DNA of 64,000 bases from Streptomyces sp. ALI-76-A (GCF_030287445.1 NZ_JASVWB010000002.1:5456001-5520000); one strand, 5' to 3'; shown: positions 43,446 to 52,974, counted from the stretch's first letter. The notes: generated from the sequence alone by a model not told the origin. Program-made: numbers and translations.

Positions 43446-44051
43446 TTATCCGCCGAGTACGGCGCGGTAGGAGCCGGCCGTGCCGTTTCCCGTGCCCGGG
43501 GCGGTCGCTGCGTCCCTCGGGTCACCGAAACGGGCGAGCAGCCGTCCTCTCGCCAAGCGGCGGAGTTCCTCCGCCGTCACCACCCGTTCCTCTTCCGGAT
43601 CGTTTGTCAATCGTGACCGGATGGCTGCCAGCAGGTGGTCGGGGAGTTCGGCGGGCGGGAGACCATCCAGGCAGATGGCGAACGTGTGTCCGAACTGGGT
43701 CTCGTACGCTCCGTGCGCCGCGCTCAGGGCGGTGCGGGCGGCGGCGTAGGCGTCGTCGGGCAGCACCGGCAGGGCCTCTCCCGCCAGGGCCTCCGCCAGG
43801 TCGTCCGCGGTCAGGTCGTACGCCGCCTCGTCGGACGCGGCCAGCAGGGCGTCCAGGGTCGGGTACGGGCGGTGGACCGCGATCCGGTGGGCCCAGTGGA
43901 GGCTGCGGAGGCAGGTGAGGAGCGGGGGCATCACCGCGTCGGCCGGAGCGGTGTTGAAGTGCTCCAGTGGGGAAGGCGTGCCAGGCGTGTCCCGGGTCTG
44001 CTCGGGCAGCGACGGTATGGCGACTCGGCCAGGGAGGTCTGTGGGCGTCAC
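43446..44051 (-). CDS. OHCU decarboxylase-like protein (ureide pathway)
   Basis: The 201-residue protein resembles 2-oxo-4-hydroxy-4-carboxy-5-ureidoimidazoline decarboxylase, which makes S-allantoin in uric acid breakdown. Family landmarks are LEHFNTAPADAVMPPLLTCLRSLHWAHR near the N terminus and ETQFGHTFAICLDGLPPAELPDHL further on. No other purine-catabolic genes are next to it, so it may be a stand-alone family member. The GTG start lacks a clear ribosome site and could be further in. It diverges from the GH20 gene. Confidence 0.75.
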   Translation of the reverse strand: MTPTDLPGRVAIPSLPEQTRDTPGTPSPLEHFNTAPADAVMPPLLTCLRSLHWAHRIAVHRPYPTLDALLAASDEAAYDLTADDLAEALAGEALPVLPDDAYAAARTALSAAHGAYETQFGHTFAICLDGLPPAELPDHLLAAIRSRLTNDPEEERVVTAEELRRLARGRLLARFGDPRDAATAPGTGNGTAGSYRAVLGG

Positions 44052-44205
44052 GTGGGTTTCGGGAGGGGAAGCGTGAGGGATGTTGCGCCAGGCTATCGAG
44101 CGCGGACATGACGTGTCCGACGGATGCCCGGATTTCAGCCGAACGGGAGAGTTTCGGAACGTGTGGTGGACAGATGCACGTCCCCCGAGGGCCTAGGTTG
44201 GCGCC

Positions 44206-45858
44206 GTGAGCCAGCACAGGCGCCGGACGACGGCGAAGAGCGCGTTGAACCAGACCTGGGTGCTGATCGTCGCGATGGTTGTCGTGATGGTCGCCGCCGG
44301 AGTGGGGCTCGGCCTGTGGGCCACCGGCGGTGACGGTGACGGCGAGCCCGTGGGATCGGCGCAGGGCCGGCCGTCCGCGGCCCTGCCCACCAGCTCCCCG
44401 GCCACCCCGAGCCCGACGCCCACCCGCTCGTACCCGCTGTCCACGGCCCCGCGCACCATTCCCGCCGTCCGCGCGCACACCCCGGCGCGCGGGCCCGGCT
44501 GGCAGCCGGCGAAGGGGCTGCGGGTCGTCGTGGGCGACGAGGGCCTGGCCGACGAGGGGCGGCTGATCGCCGGTGAACTGGGGCTGACCTACGCGGGCGA
44601 GAAGGACGACGTGCGCGTCGGAGACGTCCGGCTGGCGCTGAACGACGACGAGGGCGCGGACCCGGAGTCGTACACCATGACCGTGCGCGGTGGGCGGGTG
44701 AACATCAGCGGGCCCGGCGAGGCCGGGGTGTTCCACGGGACCCGCACCCTCAAGCAGGAGGTGCACGACGGCGGTACGGCGCCGGAGGGTGTCGTACGGG
44801 ACGAGCCGGCCAAGCCGGTGCGCGGCTTCATGCTCGACATCGCGCGCAAGCACTTCACGGCCGACTGGATCGAGGACCGCGTCCGGGAGCTGGGCGACCT
44901 GAAGTTCAACCAGCTGGGGTTGCACTTCTCCGACGACCAGGGGTTCCGGATCGAGTCCGACTCCCACCCGGAGATCGTGTCCGAGGAGCACCTGACCAAG
45001 GCGCAGGTCAAGAAGATCGTCGACCTCGCGGCCAGTCGGCACATCACGGTCGTGCCCGAGATCGACTCGCCCGGACACCTGGGCGCGGTGATCGCCGCGC
45101 ACCCCGATCTCCAGTTGCGTGACGCGCGCGGTGCGGCGACGCGGGGAGCGGTCGACATCTCCGACCCGAAGGCCGGTGAGATCGTCGACGACCTGCTGAA
45201 CGAGTACGCCGGCCTCTTCCCCGGGGGCCAGTGGCACCTCGGCGGCGACGAGTACCAGGCGCTGGTGGTGTCCGACCCCGAGGCGTCCTACCCGCAGCTC
45301 GCCACCGCCGCCAGAAAGGCCTACGGCTCCGGCGCGACCGTCGAGGACCTCACCACCGGCTGGCTCAACGACCGCGCCGACACCGTGCGCGCCCACGACA
45401 AGGCCCCCCGCGCCTGGAACGACGGCTTCTTCCGGGGTACGTCCGTGCAGGCGGACAAGGACATCCAGGTCGCCTACTGGACCGGCAAGGAGATCGGCGC
45501 ACGGCAGCCCGTGGAGTACCTGAGCACGGGACGCAAGCTCGTCAACTACAACGACGAGTACCTGTACTACGTCCTCGGCGAGCCGCTGACCTTCGTCTAT
45601 CCGACCGGGCAGCGCATCTACGAGCAGTGGACCCCGCTCGTCGTGCGGGGCACGCAGCCGGTGTCCGCCAAGTACGACGGCCAGATCCTCGGCGGGTCCT
45701 TCGCGGTCTGGTGCGACCTGGCGAACCGCCAGACCCAGGCGCAGGTCGCGGCCGGGATCCGGATGCCGCTGCGGGCGACCGTGCAGAAGCTGTGGGACCC
45801 GGACGAGCCGGAGCTGTCCTGGACCGAGTTCAAGGAGCTCGCCGACCGGCTGGGCTGA
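44206..45858 (+). CDS. GH20 beta-N-acetylhexosaminidase, membrane-anchored or secreted
   Basis: The 550-residue enzyme has an N-terminal hydrophobic anchor (WVLIVAMVVVMVAAGVGLGLW) and a Pro/Ser/Thr linker. A GH20 N-terminal domain follows (about 95-205), then a catalytic barrel beginning RGFMLDIARKHF with the Asp-Glu pair in WHLGGDEYQAL and late WCDLANRQTQAQ. It removes terminal GlcNAc or GalNAc, probably from chitin fragments or wall glycans. A TAGGTT box 6 bases before the GTG suggests a leaderless transcript, though its -35 is poor. Confidence 0.9.
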   Translation: MSQHRRRTTAKSALNQTWVLIVAMVVVMVAAGVGLGLWATGGDGDGEPVGSAQGRPSAALPTSSPATPSPTPTRSYPLSTAPRTIPAVRAHTPARGPGWQPAKGLRVVVGDEGLADEGRLIAGELGLTYAGEKDDVRVGDVRLALNDDEGADPESYTMTVRGGRVNISGPGEAGVFHGTRTLKQEVHDGGTAPEGVVRDEPAKPVRGFMLDIARKHFTADWIEDRVRELGDLKFNQLGLHFSDDQGFRIESDSHPEIVSEEHLTKAQVKKIVDLAASRHITVVPEIDSPGHLGAVIAAHPDLQLRDARGAATRGAVDISDPKAGEIVDDLLNEYAGLFPGGQWHLGGDEYQALVVSDPEASYPQLATAARKAYGSGATVEDLTTGWLNDRADTVRAHDKAPRAWNDGFFRGTSVQADKDIQVAYWTGKEIGARQPVEYLSTGRKLVNYNDEYLYYVLGEPLTFVYPTGQRIYEQWTPLVVRGTQPVSAKYDGQILGGSFAVWCDLANRQTQAQVAAGIRMPLRATVQKLWDPDEPELSWTEFKELADRLG

Positions 45859-45990
45859 ACCGGGGCGTACCGGGGGGGCGCGCCGGGGGCGGATTGTCCC
45901 GTACGGCTGCGAACGGGCGTACGACTGTGGTGTATTCGGCGCGAGCTGGACCGATGGGAACGAGAGCACCGAGCCGCGGGGGGAACGGAC

Positions 45991-46587
45991 ATGGGCTATT
46001 GGGGTTATTTCGTCGTGGGCCGTGCGGAGCGGCCGCTCGCGGAGCTGGACGCGCTCGCGGACGCCGAGGGCATGACCCTGCGGGTGTCCGCGCCGGGCGG
46101 GTGGCAGGTCTGGGAGTACCCGAGCCGGGACGGGGCCGTCGGGAACATGAACGCGCTCGCCGCGGAGACGGGAGCGCCCGCGCTCTTCGGATACGTCATG
46201 GACAGCGCGTCGGCGGTCGTGGAGGCGGCGGGCCCGCAGAGCGGGGCGTGGACCGCCTGCCTGGGGCGGGCGGCGATGGCGGCACACCTCGGCATCGGCG
46301 CGGAGGGCGGTCCGGGGGAGGGGGGCGACTCGGGGGGCGGGGAGGACCCGGCGGACGGGGGCGACGACGGGCCGGTTCTGGAGGACTACTTCCTCGAACC
46401 CCGCGACGCCGCCGAGTGGGCCGTCGCCTGGGCCGCCGAGGCCGGGCACACCGTGGCCGTGGAGCCGCTGCTGGAGGTGCTGAGCGCCCAGACCGAGACT
46501 GGGGCCGCCGCGTCCGAGGCGGCCGGTCAGCTGGCCGAAAACCTCTTCTTCCGGCTGCTCGACCGGCTCGGCGTGGTGCCGCTGTGA
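45991..46587 (+). CDS. Uncharacterised conserved actinomycete protein
   Basis: The 198-residue protein begins MGYWGYFVVGRAERPLAEL, has a first domain with several Trp and Tyr residues (about 1-100), a Gly/Asp-rich linker (about 105-130) and a helical C-terminal region (AEWAVAWAAEAGHTV, then AENLFFRLLDRLGVVPL). No membrane segment and no family I can name. GGGGGGAAC lies upstream of the ATG. It is 132 bases after the GH20 gene on the same strand. Confidence 0.7.
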   Translation: MGYWGYFVVGRAERPLAELDALADAEGMTLRVSAPGGWQVWEYPSRDGAVGNMNALAAETGAPALFGYVMDSASAVVEAAGPQSGAWTACLGRAAMAAHLGIGAEGGPGEGGDSGGGEDPADGGDDGPVLEDYFLEPRDAAEWAVAWAAEAGHTVAVEPLLEVLSAQTETGAAASEAAGQLAENLFFRLLDRLGVVPL

Positions 46588-46663
46588 CACTCCCGGGCCG
46601 TCGCGCGCAGTAAGGGGAAGTGCGGCCTCCGTCAGGGATGACCGCCTGGCGAGGGAGGCGTGG

Positions 46664-47279
46664 ATGAGCCTGGTGGAACTGATCGCTCAGGCGGACGAGC
46701 GCGGACTGGCCGCCAGTGGCTTGGCCTGTTTGGACCGGTGCCTGCCCCTGCTGGGGGGTGACGACGAAGCCCTGCGGCCCCTGTGGGCCCAGCTCGCCGA
46801 GGGCGGTGACACCGGCGAGTGGGGTGAGCGGCTGGAGCAGGTGCGCGGCAAGCTCGGCGGCAACCGCCGCGGAGGCCGGTCCGGGGGAGCCCGCCGCGGA
46901 CGTCGCCGTCCTGCTGGCCCGCCGGATGCTTGCCACCGTCCCCGCCGAGCCCGCCGCCGCCGAGGTGCGGGTGTGGGCCGACGGCTGCTCGGTCGCCTCG
47001 CTCAGGATCCACCGCCTGCTGGAAGGCGCGGCTCCCGAGCAGGCGGACGCGGCCTCGGCCGACGCCCGCCGGGCGGGCCGTACGGAAGGTGTGTCGCCGC
47101 TCGTCGCCGCCGAACTGCGCCGTCAGATCGCCGTACTGGAACTCCTCGCGGAACACGGAGCCGGCGGGCTGCGCCGCGTGCTGGAGGTGTCGACGGAGGG
47201 CCGGCGTGTGCTGCGCGCGGTCGTGTCACGCCGGGCGCGGGGGAAGCGCGGCCGGGCGGCCGGGGCGCCGACGACCTGA
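46664..47279 (+). pseudogene. Uncharacterised helical protein, interrupted by a one-base frameshift
   Basis: The first frame starts at an ATG with GAGGGAGG 5 bases upstream and reads MSLVELIAQADERGLAASGL through about residue 65 (RGKL). It then degenerates into Arg/Gly sequence. From the same point the +1 frame continues as a sensible Ala/Glu/Leu-rich protein (ATAAEAGPGEPAADVAVLLA, then RRMLATVP) to a stop at 47279. Removing one G in CTCGGCGGCA (46853-46862) would restore a single protein of about 204 residues. Function is unknown. This may be a real recent mutation, programmed slippage, or a sequencing error. Confidence 0.65.
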
Positions 47280-47408
47280 CGGACGTAAACCCCGTTCATG
47301 GGCGGGTCCTGTGACCGTCGTGCGGTGGCGGTGGGCCGGTCCTGCGCCGGTCTCGGGCACCCGCCGGATCCGGGTGACGAATCCCCGCGCCGGGACGCTT
47401 TCCCGCAT

Positions 47409-47804
47409 GTGACGACGACTCAGCGGGAGACCAGGCCCTCCGCCGCGACGAAGCCGGTGCGGTGGGCGGCGGACACGGTGGCGACGATGCGCGAGGGAGC
47501 GAGGCTGCGGCTCGACTACTCGGCGCAGAGCCTGTGGCGTGTCGACCGGATGATCGACGGGATACGCCGGGAGCGGGCACCGTACGCCGCCGTCGAGAAC
47601 GTGCTGCGCGGCTTCGGGGCGTACGCCGGTGAGGTGATCGTCCGGCAGACGGGCGCGGAGTGGTGGGCGTCCGGGGGCGACCACTGGATCCGCACCCCGG
47701 ACGGCCGTCTGTGGGACCCGATCGACGAGGCCCGCCGCTGCTTCGCCGGTGACGGATCGCTGCGGCTGCTGTGCCGGGAGGCGACGGGGGCGGCGCGGCG
47801 GTAG
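47409..47804 (+). CDS. Uncharacterised conserved Streptomyces protein
   Basis: The 131-residue protein contains MREGARLRLDYSAQSLWRVD and GFGAYAGEVIVRQTGAEWW, a compact alpha/beta pattern with no membrane helix. It resembles small Streptomyces proteins of unknown role that contain a DUF3806-like segment, which I state only as a possibility. GTG 47409 is chosen from the reading sense; no ribosome site is evident, and ATG 47298 is an alternative. Confidence 0.6.
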   Translation: MTTTQRETRPSAATKPVRWAADTVATMREGARLRLDYSAQSLWRVDRMIDGIRRERAPYAAVENVLRGFGAYAGEVIVRQTGAEWWASGGDHWIRTPDGRLWDPIDEARRCFAGDGSLRLLCREATGAARR

Positions 47805-48026
47805 GGGGCGCGGGGGTGCTGGGCGCTGGGGTCGCCATGGGCCGTCGACGGGACCCCCGTGCACAGCGCGTGGACCTCAGCGGACCTCACCGGACGTCAC
47901 CGGGAGGGGAACCGGCTGTGACACTTCGGTGCGGTCCGGCGCTGATCATCGTGGGGGCGGAGGCGGACGGCGGCGTGGTCGCGGGCCGTGGATCCGCCAC
48001 GGACTCGGTACGGACGAGGACAGTTC

Positions 48027-48644
48027 TTGGGCCAGGGACGGGAACCCCGCCGCGCGCAGGCGTACGACGGGGAACTGGGCGCGGCCGTCGCGCGGGCCCA
48101 GCAAGGTGACGAGGCGGCCTTCGCGGTCGCCTACCGGATCGTGCAGCCCGCCCTGCTCGGGTACCTGCGCGGGCTCGTCGGCGACGACGCCGAGGACGTG
48201 GCCTCCGACGCCTGGCTGGAGATCGCCCGCGACCTCGGCCGGTTCCAGGGGGACGGGGCCGGGTTCCGGGGCTGGAGCGCGACCATCGCCCGGCACCGGG
48301 CGCTGGACCATCTGCGCCGGCAGCGGGTACGGCCGCGGGCGTCGGCGCTCGAACAGGACGTACTGGAGCTGCCCGGGCCGAGCAGCACGCACGAGCAGGC
48401 GCTGGAGTCCCTGTCCACGGAGTACGCCCTGGAGCTGGTCCGCGGCCTGCCCCGCGACCAGGCGGAGGCGGTGCTGTTGCGGGTGGTCGTCGGCCTGGAC
48501 GGCCCCGGCGCCGCGCGCGTCCTGGGCAAGCGGCCCGGCGCGGTGCGTACGGCCGCGTACCGGGGACTGAAGCGGCTGGCCCGCCAGCTCGGCGCGGAGC
48601 GTGTGACGGATGAGGACCCCAGCACGCTGGGGGAGTCGACATGA
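48027..48644 (+). CDS. ECF sigma factor, copy 1 of a paralogous pair
   Basis: The sigma factor of about 205 residues has region 2 (GYLRGLVGDDAEDVASDAWL, then FRGWSATIARHRALDHLRRQ) and region 4 (LPRDQAEAVLLRVVVGLDGPGAARVLGKRPGAVRTAAYRGLKRL, mentioned here by its ends). TTG 48027 is selected because GAGGA lies upstream and because the paralogue at 52312 begins at the matching residue; an upstream ATG in frame has no support. It is followed by a membrane protein gene that is probably its regulator. It is close in sequence to the sigma factor about 4 kb downstream. Confidence 0.85.
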   Translation: MGQGREPRRAQAYDGELGAAVARAQQGDEAAFAVAYRIVQPALLGYLRGLVGDDAEDVASDAWLEIARDLGRFQGDGAGFRGWSATIARHRALDHLRRQRVRPRASALEQDVLELPGPSSTHEQALESLSTEYALELVRGLPRDQAEAVLLRVVVGLDGPGAARVLGKRPGAVRTAAYRGLKRLARQLGAERVTDEDPSTLGEST

Positions 48645-48710
48645 CGGGCGGCCGTCGGCCACCGGACGGCCGGACAGGTCCGGCCGGGCACGGACAGAAA
48701 CGGACAGGAC

Positions 48711-49895
48711 ATGGGTGAGCGGCAGAACGGCAGCGGGGTCCCCGGCCGTCGGCGTGTGCACCCGACGCCCGGCCCGGACCCCGACCCGGGGACGAGCCCG
48801 ACGCCCGGCTCGGGGGCGGACCGGGAGGCGGGGGCTGGGGCCGGCGGTTCGGGGGCGGACCGGGGGACGGGGGCTGGGGCCGGTTCGGGGAGTGGTTCGG
48901 CGCCCGGGTCCGCGCCCGGGTCCGCGACCGGTGCCGGGGCTGAGCCGGGGGCGCAGACCGAGACCGGTGGGGTGTCGGGTACGGGGACCGGGCCTGGCGT
49001 GGGTCTCGAGGCTGAGCCGGAGGCGCGTTCCGTGTCCGGTCCGGTGTCGGGTGCCGGGTCAGGTTCGGTGCCCGGCTCCCGGCCACGCCCGGTGTCCGGC
49101 CCGGCGTATGGCTCCGCCTCCGCCTCCACGTCCGCCGGCACTCCCGGTGGCGCCGGAACCCCTCCGCCCCTGGAGGCGCTGTTGGGTGGTGCGCTGCGTG
49201 GGAGTGCCCTTGGTGGTGGCGAGGCTGAGGAGCGGGCGGTGGCTGCGTTTCGGGCCGCTCGGGACTCGGGGGCGCATCGGGCGCGTACCCGGCGGCGGGA
49301 CGACTGGCGGACCCGCGGACAGCGGCGGGGCGCGCCTTCGGTGAGGGCCACGCTCTCCGTGGTCCTCGCGAGTCTGACGCTCGGCGGTGTCGCCTTCGCG
49401 GCGATCGGGACGGCGGGCCCCGGCTCGGACGGTGCCGGAGGAGACAGGCCCAGCCGTCCGAGCCCGACGACGAGCACCGCCGTCCGCCCGAGCGGCCCGG
49501 CGGCCCCGCCCTCTCCGCATGCCCGCACTCCCGGTCCGTCGGGCCGGCCGGACACCGCGCGGGACACGGTGGCCCGCTGTCGTGCGTACGAGCAGGTCGC
49601 GGGCCGCGGGAAGGCGCTCGACGCGACGGCCTGGCAGGGGCTGGTCACCGCGGCGGGCGGCGAGGGGAACGTCCGCGCCTACTGTGCGGAACAAGCGGAA
49701 CAAGCGGACCGAACGGAGCAACAAGCGGCGGGACCGACGGTCGACGACAGACCGACCAAGCCCACGGGGCCGACCAAGCCCACGGGGCCGACCGCGCCCA
49801 CCGGGCCGACCGGGCCCGGAAAGCCCGTCACTCCCGACGGCGCGGGCGTCGGTGACGACCGGGCGGCCGACAGTGCCAAGGGGAAGAAGAAGTAA
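48711..49895 (+). CDS. Membrane partner of ECF sigma copy 1 (putative anti-sigma or co-regulated protein)
   Basis: The 394-residue protein starts with about 150 residues of Gly/Ser/Ala/Pro-rich low complexity. A short conserved cytoplasmic segment follows (LEALLGGALRGSALGGGEAE, then AAFRAARDSG), then one membrane helix (VRATLSVVLASLTLGGVAFAA). The extracytoplasmic domain contains VARCRAYEQVAGRGKALDAT and GNVRAYCAEQ, with two Cys that could pair. An 18-base DNA repeat encodes a TKPTGP tail. The paralogue after sigma copy 2 keeps the same layout and the Cys...YC spacing. The start is uncertain: a 25-codon frame (48641-48718) overlaps the sigma stop and this ATG. Confidence 0.65.
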   Translation: MGERQNGSGVPGRRRVHPTPGPDPDPGTSPTPGSGADREAGAGAGGSGADRGTGAGAGSGSGSAPGSAPGSATGAGAEPGAQTETGGVSGTGTGPGVGLEAEPEARSVSGPVSGAGSGSVPGSRPRPVSGPAYGSASASTSAGTPGGAGTPPPLEALLGGALRGSALGGGEAEERAVAAFRAARDSGAHRARTRRRDDWRTRGQRRGAPSVRATLSVVLASLTLGGVAFAAIGTAGPGSDGAGGDRPSRPSPTTSTAVRPSGPAAPPSPHARTPGPSGRPDTARDTVARCRAYEQVAGRGKALDATAWQGLVTAAGGEGNVRAYCAEQAEQADRTEQQAAGPTVDDRPTKPTGPTKPTGPTAPTGPTGPGKPVTPDGAGVGDDRAADSAKGKKK

Positions 49896-50022
49896 CCGTC
49901 CTGGCCACGGGCCGGACCGCCACCACCCTGCTTCCCCGCCCGAGTCGGCAGGACCGTCATCGCTCTCGCCCTCTCCCTCGCCCTCTCCCTCGTGCCTGTC
50001 GGGCCGGCTGCTCGATCTTCCC

Positions 50023-50997
50023 TCAGGGTGAGTCTCCGTAGCGCGTCGCCATGGCGGCGGCGCGCTCGCGCAGCGAGGTGCGCAACGACCGCGGGGCCAG
50101 GGCCTCCGCGTCCGTGCCGAGCTGCCACAGCGCCCAGTCGGCGTGTCGGGTGTCCTGGAAGGTCACCTTCAGCCGGAGCCAGCCGTCCGCGTCGGGGTCT
50201 TCCGCGCGCACGGCCAGCGCGGTGTCCAGCAGCTCCTCGCGCCGCGCCGGGTTCACCCGTACCAGCACGGTGATGTGGTCACCCGCTGAGAGGAACCGCG
50301 CGGAGCGCTCTCGCCAGATCCGGTCCAGATCGACCTGGTTCGGCCGCTCCGCCGGCTCGGGGAGTGCCTCGGCGGCCAGCACCCGTGACAGCCGGTAGGT
50401 GCGGTCCGCACCGGATCTCGTGGCCAGCAGGTAGGCCCGGTCGCGCACGGTGACCAGGCCGATCGGGTCCACCGTGCGCCACTGCGGGGTCCGGTCCGTG
50501 GCCGCGTAGTGGATGCGCAGCTTGTGTCCGGCGAGCACCGCGCGCCGGACCTCGACCATCGTGGTGCCGGGTACCTCGTCGGTCACCAGCCGACGTGACA
50601 GCAGGTCGGTCTCCGGGTCGACGAGAAACCGCTGGACCGCGTCGCTCGCGGTGGCCCGGTGGCGCTCGGGCAGCGCGTCGACCACCTTCCGCATGGCCGA
50701 GGACAGTGCCGAGCCGAGGCCGAACACCTGCTCACCGCGCCCCGATCCGGCGGTCAGCAGGGCGAGGGCCTCGTCGTGGTTCAGCCCGGTGAGCTCGGTC
50801 CGGAAACCGGGTGACAGCACGAAACCGCCGTGCCGGCCGCGTTCGGCGTAGACCGGGACGCCGGCCGCGGACAGTGCCTCGATGTCGCGCAGCACGGTGC
50901 GGGTGGATACCTCGAGCTCCCGGGCCAGTGTGTCCGCGGTCAGCCGGCCGCGCTGACGCAGCAGAAGCACCAACGAGACCAGCCGGTCGGCGCGCAT
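50023..50997 (-). CDS. WYL-domain transcriptional regulator
   Basis: The 324-residue regulator has an N-terminal helix-turn-helix (LLRQRGRLTADTLARELEVS, then TRTVLRDIEAL) and a WYL domain (about 140-225, with IHYAATDRTPQWRTVDPIGLVTVRDRAYLLA, cited as ends only) followed by a WCX-type C-terminal region. Such proteins sense ligands or nucleic acids and regulate neighbours. It is divergent from the RidA gene, with starts about 205 bases apart, a common arrangement for a regulator and its target. Confidence 0.9.
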   Translation of the reverse strand: MRADRLVSLVLLLRQRGRLTADTLARELEVSTRTVLRDIEALSAAGVPVYAERGRHGGFVLSPGFRTELTGLNHDEALALLTAGSGRGEQVFGLGSALSSAMRKVVDALPERHRATASDAVQRFLVDPETDLLSRRLVTDEVPGTTMVEVRRAVLAGHKLRIHYAATDRTPQWRTVDPIGLVTVRDRAYLLATRSGADRTYRLSRVLAAEALPEPAERPNQVDLDRIWRERSARFLSAGDHITVLVRVNPARREELLDTALAVRAEDPDADGWLRLKVTFQDTRHADWALWQLGTDAEALAPRSLRTSLRERAAAMATRYGDSP

Positions 50998-51201
50998 ACG
51001 AGAACTCTATCGAAATACGTGACCAAGGATGTCGTGATTTGTTGTCAGGCTCATTGCCAGGACGACGAGGGGCGACGAGGAGGAACAGGACGTCGAGGAC
51101 GTCGGGGCCGACGGCAGCCGAGCGATGGCCGTACGACCTCCGTACGTCCTCCCTGCCTACTTCCCGCGTACGCCCCCTCCCGTGAATCGAATGGAGCTGA
51201 C

Positions 51202-51603
51202 GTGGCGATGGAACGAACGGCGATCAACCCGGTGACGTGGTCGGTGGACATGGGCTTCAACCAGGGTGAGGTCGTCTCCGGGCACACCCGGACGCTGTAC
51301 CTCTCGGGCCAGACCGCGATGAGCGGCGACGGCAAGCCCGAGCATGACGGTGACATGGCGGCTCAGTTGGCACTGAGCGTCGACAACGTGGAGGCCGTGC
51401 TCGGCGAGGCCGGCATGTCTCTCGCGCACCTGGTCCGGCTCAACGTCTACACGACCGACGTCGACCTGCTTCTCCAGCACTACGCGGTGCTGGCGGCGCG
51501 GTTGGGCGCCGCCGCGGTGGCGCCCGCCACCACCATGCTCGGCGTGACCCGCCTGGCGATCCCCGGCCAGCTGGTCGAGCTGGAGGGAACCGCCGTCGCG
51601 TGA
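51202..51603 (+). CDS. RidA/YjgF-family protein
   Basis: The 133-residue protein fits the Rid family of enamine/imine deaminases (FNQGEVVSGHTRTLYLSGQT, then HLVRLNVYTTDVDLLLQHY and PATTMLGVTRLAIPGQLVELEGTA). The substrate-carboxylate Arg of archetypal RidA is normally in an RxxV segment near residue 105; here the position reads ATTMLGV, so activity may differ. GTG 51202 has GGAG 6 bases upstream; ATG 51208 is also possible. It is probably controlled by the divergent WYL regulator. Confidence 0.85.
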   Translation: MAMERTAINPVTWSVDMGFNQGEVVSGHTRTLYLSGQTAMSGDGKPEHDGDMAAQLALSVDNVEAVLGEAGMSLAHLVRLNVYTTDVDLLLQHYAVLAARLGAAAVAPATTMLGVTRLAIPGQLVELEGTAVA

Positions 51604-52311
51604 AGCCGGCATGAGTGGGTGCCGTTTGACGACGCGGCCCGGACCCTTGTTGTCGTGTGGGGCTGGTGGCCGAGGCCGTGCTCGCCGCGGCGCAGCGGAC
51701 GGACGGGACGTGGATCGCGTACCAGGGCGCGGACCAGACGACGGAGGAGAGCAGGAAGTTGCCGACCGAGCTGTGAAAGTCACCGGACGGTGTCACGGCC
51801 GCGGTCTGGCAGGTGCACACCACGGTGTCCAGGGTCCCGGACGCGTCCGGACGGCGCCTGCATCGTGCCGGACAGGACACATGTCGTATCCGGACCGCTG
51901 GTCACGCGTTGGTCGCGCCGGTCCCGTCCTCCGCGCAGCGTGCGAGGGCAGAGCCCCGGAACCGCGGAGACGGCCGGGGCCGCCACCCCCCACAGGAGAG
52001 GCCCCGGCCGTCGCGCGGCACGGGCCGCGCGGCGGCCCGTACTCCCTACAGCGCCAGGCGGGCGTTTTGTGTCACACCCCGTCGCGGCCTCGCCGTATGA
52101 CAACGTGGTCGCGCCTTGTACGGACATGGACGAGCGGCGGTTTCAGGTCGTAACGTGCCTTTCGCGCCGGGGCGCGGCGGGCGCACGACCACCGCGACAT
52201 CCGCGGTCCCGGACACCGCGACCATCGATCCGCGACCATCGATCGAGGAACCACGACGGCGAAGACCCGGTCCGCGAGAGCGGCGCCGGTTGAGGCGCAA
52301 AGGGCGTACGG
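51604..52311. other. Long intergenic region with possible gene remnant and sigma-gene leader
   Basis: About 700 bases without a supported gene. A short frame ending at 51776 reads LVAEAVLAAAQRTDGTWIAY, then QGADQTTEES, and looks protein-like, perhaps the tail of a decayed gene. Nearer sigma copy 2 lies TGTGTCACAC (about 52067-52076), resembling TGTGACAC upstream of sigma copy 1 (about 47919). No clear terminator after ridA. Confidence 0.35.
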
Positions 52312-52974
52312 GTGCTGGGGGACGACGCGGAGCTGACGGCCGCGGTGCTTGCGGCGCGGGACGGGGACGAGACCGCGTTCCGGACTGTGTACCGCGCCGT
52401 GCACCCGCGGCTGCTCGGATACGTCCGGACGCTGGTCGGCGACCCGGACGCCGAGGACGTGGCGTCCGAGGCCTGGTTGCAGATCGCCCGTGACCTGGAG
52501 CGGTTCAGCGGGGACGCGGACCGCTTCCGCGGCTGGGCCGCCCGGATAGCCCGCAACCGCGCCCTGGACCACATACGGATGCGCGGGCGCCGCCCGGCGA
52601 CGGTCGGCGACGAGACCGAGCTGACCGGCAAGCCCGCCGAGTCGGACACCGCGGGCGAGGCCATCGAGGCCCTGGCCACCGACACCACGCTGTCCCTGAT
52701 CGCCCGGCTGCCGCAGGACCAGGCCGAGGCCGTCGTCCTGCGCGTGGTCGTGGGCCTCGACGCGAAGAGCGCCGCCGAGACACTCGGCAAACGCCCGGGT
52801 GCCGTACGGACCGCCGCGCACCGCGGTCTGAAACGGCTCGCGGAGCTGCTCGACGACGATGCGGAATCGACGGACGTCCTCGACGCCCTGCCTCCCCAGC
52901 GAGAACCGCGCGGTGGCGCGGTGACGTCCGCGAGTGTGACGCATACGCGCGCGCGGACGCAGAAGGACATGTGA
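52312..52974 (+). CDS. ECF sigma factor, copy 2 of a paralogous pair
   Basis: The 220-residue sigma factor shows region 2 (GYVRTLVGDPDAEDVASEAW, then FRGWAARIARNRALDHIRMR) and region 4 (LPQDQAEAVVLRVVVGLDAK, then LGKRPGAVRTAAHRGLKRL). It matches copy 1 almost block for block, and both appear to start at an equivalent residue. The GTG start has AAAGGG upstream. Its stop overlaps the start of the membrane partner gene (GTGATG), so the pair is translationally coupled. Confidence 0.9.
   Translation: MLGDDAELTAAVLAARDGDETAFRTVYRAVHPRLLGYVRTLVGDPDAEDVASEAWLQIARDLERFSGDADRFRGWAARIARNRALDHIRMRGRRPATVGDETELTGKPAESDTAGEAIEALATDTTLSLIARLPQDQAEAVVLRVVVGLDAKSAAETLGKRPGAVRTAAHRGLKRLAELLDDDAESTDVLDALPPQREPRGGAVTSASVTHTRARTQKDM

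Noticed and set aside
43522..46590. 1022-codon minus-strand frame across OHCU, GH20 and a small gene
   Set aside because: Composite shadow of three genes, one of them on the same strand in another frame.
47895..47930. GGGGAACC upstream of sigma copy 1 as another promoter of the left-hand ECF sigma factor
   Set aside because: The -35 resembles GGGAACC but the sequence 16 bases on (TGCGGTC) does not match TGTACCA.
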